From NCBI GenBank assembly GCA_002419145.1, contig DIFN01000047.1:306-18655 (forward strand): a stretch of 18,350 nucleotides of DNA, read 5' to 3'. The translations under genes were made by a program, and so were the position numbers. This document shows positions 14,794-18,350 of this stretch, piece by piece. Source of the stretch: Mageeibacillus sp. UBA5747 (lineage in GTDB: Bacteria > Bacillota > Clostridia > Saccharofermentanales > UBA5734). How positions within the stretch are numbered: the first letter of the stretch is position 1; every line of letters begins with the position of its first letter. The notes below the pieces were generated by a model that worked only from the letters and a program-made list of their open reading frames with translations, ran no database searches and was not told where the DNA came from.

Positions 14794-15098
14794 ATCGAGT
14801 TCAGGTGTCAAGTCTTTGAAGAAGAACTACCCTGACCAACATTATGACCAGCAACAGTCGGCGTCAAAAGTTTGACAATTACCGGCGTAAGCTGGCATTA
14901 TTCTCAGCAAATCGCGGAAATCTACTCCCGGCAAATTCCTGCATCCAATAGTCCGGTAAGCCAGTAGCAAACTAACTCAGCAACTGAGTGGCAATCTGGC
15001 TCGGCAGAGATGTCATCCATCCCATCACCCATCACTTAGAAACGCATCAAATATACAGCCTAGCACCCTATAACACCTACATAGATAGGATGACGTCC
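14794..15098 (+). other. Leader/spacer between the TnpA-like and recombinase genes
   Basis: About 300 bp with no gene and no visible relic of IS66 tnpB. It holds short inverted repeats with recombination-site geometry (14863-14876 and 14975-14989). It also has a partial repeat of the form CCGG(CG)TAAGC near 14882 and 14953, and TGACCA twice near 14832 and 14844. The recombinase frame is open upstream to a GTG at 14988, but those residues match no recombinase N-terminus. Confidence 0.5.
14863..14876. other. Candidate serine recombinase site: GTCAAA-AG-TTTGAC
   Basis: A perfect 6-bp inverted repeat flanks a 2-bp asymmetric centre (AG). Serine recombinases cut with a 2-nt stagger at the centre of such imperfect palindromes. 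A degenerate relative, GTCAAGTCTTTGAA, lies at 14807-14820, 56 bp upstream. The assignment is inference from geometry and position; it could equally be an operator. Confidence 0.35.
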
Positions 15099-18000
15099 AT
15101 GAGAGTTGCAGCTTATTGTCGCATCAGCACGAATCATGAAGAAAACGCTAAATCGCTGGAAACACAAATCCAGTATTATCTGGATACTATCGTGAATAAA
15201 CCAGGCTGGGAGCTGATCGGCATCTATGCTGATAAAGGCATATCCGGCACGAGTCTCAAAAACAGGCATGCTTTTAATCGTTTGATACGCCATTGTCAAG
15301 AAGGCAAAATCGACTATATCTTAACTAAAAGCATCTCAAGATTTGCACGGAACACAGCTGATTTTCTTCAAGTGCTGCGTTTACTTAGACAGCATCATGT
15401 GGATATTTATTTTGAAAAAGAAGGTCTTAGGCTGTCCGAAGCAAAAAATGAATTTATGCTGACTATTTTTGCAGCGGTTGCGCAAAGTGAAGCGGTAACA
15501 CTAGCTGAAAATATTGAATGGAGTATGGAAAGGCGATTTCTCAGCGGTCAGGCTAAATCCGCACCGATCCTTGGCTACAACATGTACCGTCGTCTGGGTG
15601 AAAAAATCATTGAGCTTGATGAAGCCGAAGCAACAGTTGTGCGTAATATTTTTCAGATGTTTTTGACAGGTTATTCACTAACGGACATCAGTCGTCATCT
15701 AATTGAAAATAAAATCAAAACAAAAGCAGGCCATCTCAACTGGTATACCAATCAAGTCAAGTATATTCTTAGTAATCAGCGTTATACGGGCGATGTTCTG
15801 ACAAAACCAAAACCATCGTCACTAACAGACATTCGCTCTCAGATTGACAGAAAGCCAATCCTTATAAAAAGGGCATATCCATCGATTATCGATCACAGCA
15901 CTTATGAGCAAGTACAGCAAAAACTAAAAGCGAATAAACGAGGCACCCCAGCTAAAGCAAAGAAACATCTGCTTACAAGCCGCGTAGTTTGCGGTCGATG
16001 CGGCCAGAACTACAGTCAGTATTACCTGGTTGGCGGTAGCAGGGTCTGGCGCTGCAGTCTGAAAGCTTCTAATCAATTACTTTGTCAATCACCCCTAATA
16101 CCGGAGGGAAGCATCGTTTTATTACTAAAACAAGCTTTTGAAAAACGTTTTGGCCATGGTGGCGTAAACCAAGTGCAAAAACTAGTCGATCAGCTGGACA
16201 TTCAATTAATCATGGCCAATCTGGAAAAAGAAAGGCTCAGATTAATTTGTGATATCGTTGATGCCAAGAAGGCTTTTGAAATCAATCCGGATGATCAGAC
16301 AGAAAAGCTGATTCACACGAAAGAAAGAGACTATGTTCACTTTGAGACAAAAGCGCAACAGCTAGAAGAGGATCAACTGCTCATGCAAAATGCTGCAGAG
16401 AAAGCTTTGAGACTTATCAATCTTCCATCCATTACAGAACAGCTGGATCTACCCTTTCTGCGTGGATTTATTAGAAAGATCACATTGTTTACCCAGACCG
16501 ATGCCATCATTAATTGGATAGATGGACAGGATACATCCGTAGGTCAGTTAAGTGTTATTAAAGAAACGTTAGCTAATACAACTACAGCACCTGCAAAAAC
16601 CAAAGCAGAAAGGCAAATTCGCAGACAAAGATCTAGCTCTAAACAGGTAAGCGACGTATTATTTTCGCTAAACAAAAAAGACTTTAAAAGCTTATACTGT
16701 CAGCTAACGAGCGGCCAGACCGGCAGGCGAGTCTGTGCTTATTGCCGAGTCTCAACAGAGGAAGAAAAGCAGATCAATAGCTTAGCAATTCAGATCACAT
16801 ACTATGTACAGCTGATTATGTCAAATCCAGACTGGATTTTCAGCGGAATTTATTTTGATGCTGGTTTTTCTGGTACCAAGGCAGATAATCGCCCAGAATT
16901 CATGCGTATGATTCAGGCCTGCGAAGCCGGTCAAATTGACCGGATCATTTGCAAATCTGTGTCGCGCTTTTCTCGTAATGTGGTTGATTGTCTTTCCTAT
17001 ACCAGGCGGCTGGCTCATTTATCTAAACCGGTCAGTGTCTACTTTGAAAACGAAAAAATCGATTCACTATCCTTAAAAGGTGACATGGCCCTATCTATAT
17101 TTGCTGGTTTAGCACAAGAAGAGTCACGCAATATCAGCGAAAACACAAAATGGTCTCGAATCAGACAAGTAGAACGTGGAAACTATCGTCATTCAGGCAA
17201 AGTAAATTATGGATATCAATTAGATAATCATGGGTATTGGCAGATTGACGAGAAACAGGCAGCAGTTGTCCGGGAAATATTTCAATCGGTTATTGATGGT
17301 GTTTCTTTTGCAAAAATTGCTCGATCGCTAGTTGAAAGGCAAATACCCAATAGTCAGGGCAAGGCTCGCTGGTATGTTGGTGTGATTGGACTGATGGTTG
17401 ATAATTATGCTTATACCGGTGATTTAGTATATCAGAAAACGTATGTGAAAGATTATCTGACACATAAAATTGGCAAGAACAGAGGTGAGCTGCCTAAATA
17501 TGTGATGGAGAATCACCATGCACCTATCATCAGTCATGAAATCTGGGAGAAAGCACAGACGAGTCTTAACCAGAGACGAAATGTGTCAACAGAGACTAAG
17601 AAGAAGCATGATCACCCTGAGTTTACGAAATTATTAATCTGTGCCGACTGTGGTAGTATCCTAACCCATCATATAAGTATTGGAAGTAAAGTGATTCATC
17701 ACTGGCGCTGCCGAGCAGCTGGCGGCAACAAAAATCATATCCAGTGCCAGGCAAAATCTATCCGTGAAGAATCAATTGAATATCTATTCATGGTTGCCAT
17801 GCAAATCTATCAGCAAGATCAAAGCTGGGTAGATCAGGCCAAAGAATATATTGCAAAAATAGAGCTAACACAAAAAGATATATATGATATGCAAGAGCTG
17901 GGAAAATTGATTCATCAAAAATATAAAAAGTTGCATCATCTGTGCAATCATCAGACGGCTGATCATCTGTCTAATCATAAAGGTGTTTCGGAATTAACAG

Positions 18001-18281
18001 AGAACATATTTCTGCTCAAATCAAAACACAATCAATACCATGACCGATTACAGGATGCAGAGGATTTGAAAAGAAAACTAGCCTGGATTAGGAAAGTCTT
18101 GGCTCAACAGGTTCTTTTCAATCCGGAGACAAACAAGCCTGTATACAATAGTATGTTATTTGAATATTTTGTTATATCGTCCATAGTCTCAGATACATAT
18201 ATTATTTTCAACTTAGCCTTTAACCTAAGCATTAAGCTTAATCTTCCAAATAAACAGGTCAAGAAGAACATTTACGTTTAA
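15099..18281 (+). CDS. Double large serine recombinase: two complete recombinases fused in one polypeptide
   Basis: The 1060-residue product contains two full units of the transposase/integrase type, which cut and rejoin DNA through a phosphoserine. Unit 1 has RVAAYCRIS with Arg8 and Ser10, ADKGISGTS, and KSISRFARN with the two catalytic arginines. The Recombinase domain (PF07508) runs to about 285, and a zinc ribbon has Cys298, 301, 319 and 329. A coiled coil follows, then a basic Ser/Thr-rich linker at about 490-540. Unit 2 repeats the order: RRVCAYCRVS with Ser552, FDAGFSGTK, KSVSRFSRN, Recombinase domain, zinc ribbon Cys848, 851, 871 and 883, coiled coil and C-terminal strands. The catalytic serines are 542 residues apart. 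There is no Met near the junction that could start unit 2 separately. The start at 15099 has AGGA 8 nt upstream; 15090 is an alternative. The gene is AT-richer than the left half of the window, suggesting recent transfer. Confidence 0.92.
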   Translation: MRVAAYCRISTNHEENAKSLETQIQYYLDTIVNKPGWELIGIYADKGISGTSLKNRHAFNRLIRHCQEGKIDYILTKSISRFARNTADFLQVLRLLRQHHVDIYFEKEGLRLSEAKNEFMLTIFAAVAQSEAVTLAENIEWSMERRFLSGQAKSAPILGYNMYRRLGEKIIELDEAEATVVRNIFQMFLTGYSLTDISRHLIENKIKTKAGHLNWYTNQVKYILSNQRYTGDVLTKPKPSSLTDIRSQIDRKPILIKRAYPSIIDHSTYEQVQQKLKANKRGTPAKAKKHLLTSRVVCGRCGQNYSQYYLVGGSRVWRCSLKASNQLLCQSPLIPEGSIVLLLKQAFEKRFGHGGVNQVQKLVDQLDIQLIMANLEKERLRLICDIVDAKKAFEINPDDQTEKLIHTKERDYVHFETKAQQLEEDQLLMQNAAEKALRLINLPSITEQLDLPFLRGFIRKITLFTQTDAIINWIDGQDTSVGQLSVIKETLANTTTAPAKTKAERQIRRQRSSSKQVSDVLFSLNKKDFKSLYCQLTSGQTGRRVCAYCRVSTEEEKQINSLAIQITYYVQLIMSNPDWIFSGIYFDAGFSGTKADNRPEFMRMIQACEAGQIDRIICKSVSRFSRNVVDCLSYTRRLAHLSKPVSVYFENEKIDSLSLKGDMALSIFAGLAQEESRNISENTKWSRIRQVERGNYRHSGKVNYGYQLDNHGYWQIDEKQAAVVREIFQSVIDGVSFAKIARSLVERQIPNSQGKARWYVGVIGLMVDNYAYTGDLVYQKTYVKDYLTHKIGKNRGELPKYVMENHHAPIISHEIWEKAQTSLNQRRNVSTETKKKHDHPEFTKLLICADCGSILTHHISIGSKVIHHWRCRAAGGNKNHIQCQAKSIREESIEYLFMVAMQIYQQDQSWVDQAKEYIAKIELTQKDIYDMQELGKLIHQKYKKLHHLCNHQTADHLSNHKGVSELTENIFLLKSKHNQYHDRLQDAEDLKRKLAWIRKVLAQQVLFNPETNKPVYNSMLFEYFVISSIVSDTYIIFNLAFNLSIKLNLPNKQVKKNIYV

Positions 18282-18350
18282 GCTATTATATTTATATTAT
18301 CCGAAGTATTTTAGTATGCATATAAGCACATTCATAAATATATATTGTCA
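18282..18350. other. AT-rich right edge of the window
   Basis: These 69 bp are almost entirely A/T, with short palindromic words such as TATGCATA. No terminator, gene or copy of the candidate recombination site is seen. The right boundary of the recombinase element therefore lies beyond the window. Confidence 0.4.

Noticed and set aside
14794..15098. Remnant of IS66 tnpB between the TnpA-like gene and the recombinase
   Set aside because: All three frames are interrupted early and none shows the TnpB motif (DLRKGIDGL type), so no relic can be supported.
14988..15098. GTG start of the recombinase at 14988
   Set aside because: The extra 37 residues match no recombinase N-terminus and overlap an inverted repeat. 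The catalytic domain begins at its usual place from the ATG at 15099.

Overview
The window looks like a chromosomal segment of a low-to-moderate-GC member of the Bacillota (clostridial or erysipelotrichial type). The reasons are AGGAGG-type ribosome binding sites, a PgcA-type phosphosugar mutase, a short clostridial-style MoaE-like protein, an IS1634-type transposase and large clostridial-type serine recombinases. This placement is inferred from gene families only; no marker gene is present.

Left part (1-8000), housekeeping and chromatin-like genes. A repeat-rich non-coding stretch (1-411) is followed by a minus-strand phosphoglucomutase/phosphomannomutase (412-2046). Reading right from there are a MoaE-like gene, a DUF6933/pRiA4b ORF-3 fusion gene, and a tight pair encoding a SNF2-family helicase with a DUF3670 domain and a SWIM zinc-finger protein with a C-terminal AT-hook. 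The intergenic spaces hold three different short-period tandem arrays (16-17 bp, 17 bp and 11 bp). Two of them flank the MoaE-like gene directly.

Middle part (8000-11570). A strong extended -10 promoter drives a long, apparently structured leader ahead of a 75-residue DUF3006-like gene. A poorly coding stretch (8660-9116) follows. Next comes a minus-strand pair: a secreted protein with a PPC-like domain, then a Wzz-type chain-length determinant protein. A good promoter lies ahead of this pair.

Right part (11570-18350), mobile DNA. An intact IS1634-type transposase is followed by a small coiled-coil ORF that overlaps its end. A 109-bp MITE/REPIN-like element bounded by perfect 13-bp inverted repeats comes next. 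The last unit is an IS66 TnpA-like DNA-binding protein followed by one continuous gene encoding two complete large serine recombinases fused head to tail. Each half has its own catalytic serine, recombinase domain, zinc ribbon and coiled coil. The spacer between these two genes contains GTCAAA-AG-TTTGAC, an inverted repeat with a 2-bp asymmetric centre, which is the geometry expected of a serine recombinase crossover site. This TnpA-like plus double-recombinase unit is the best candidate in the window for an undescribed mobile or DNA-rearranging system. Its right boundary lies outside the window.
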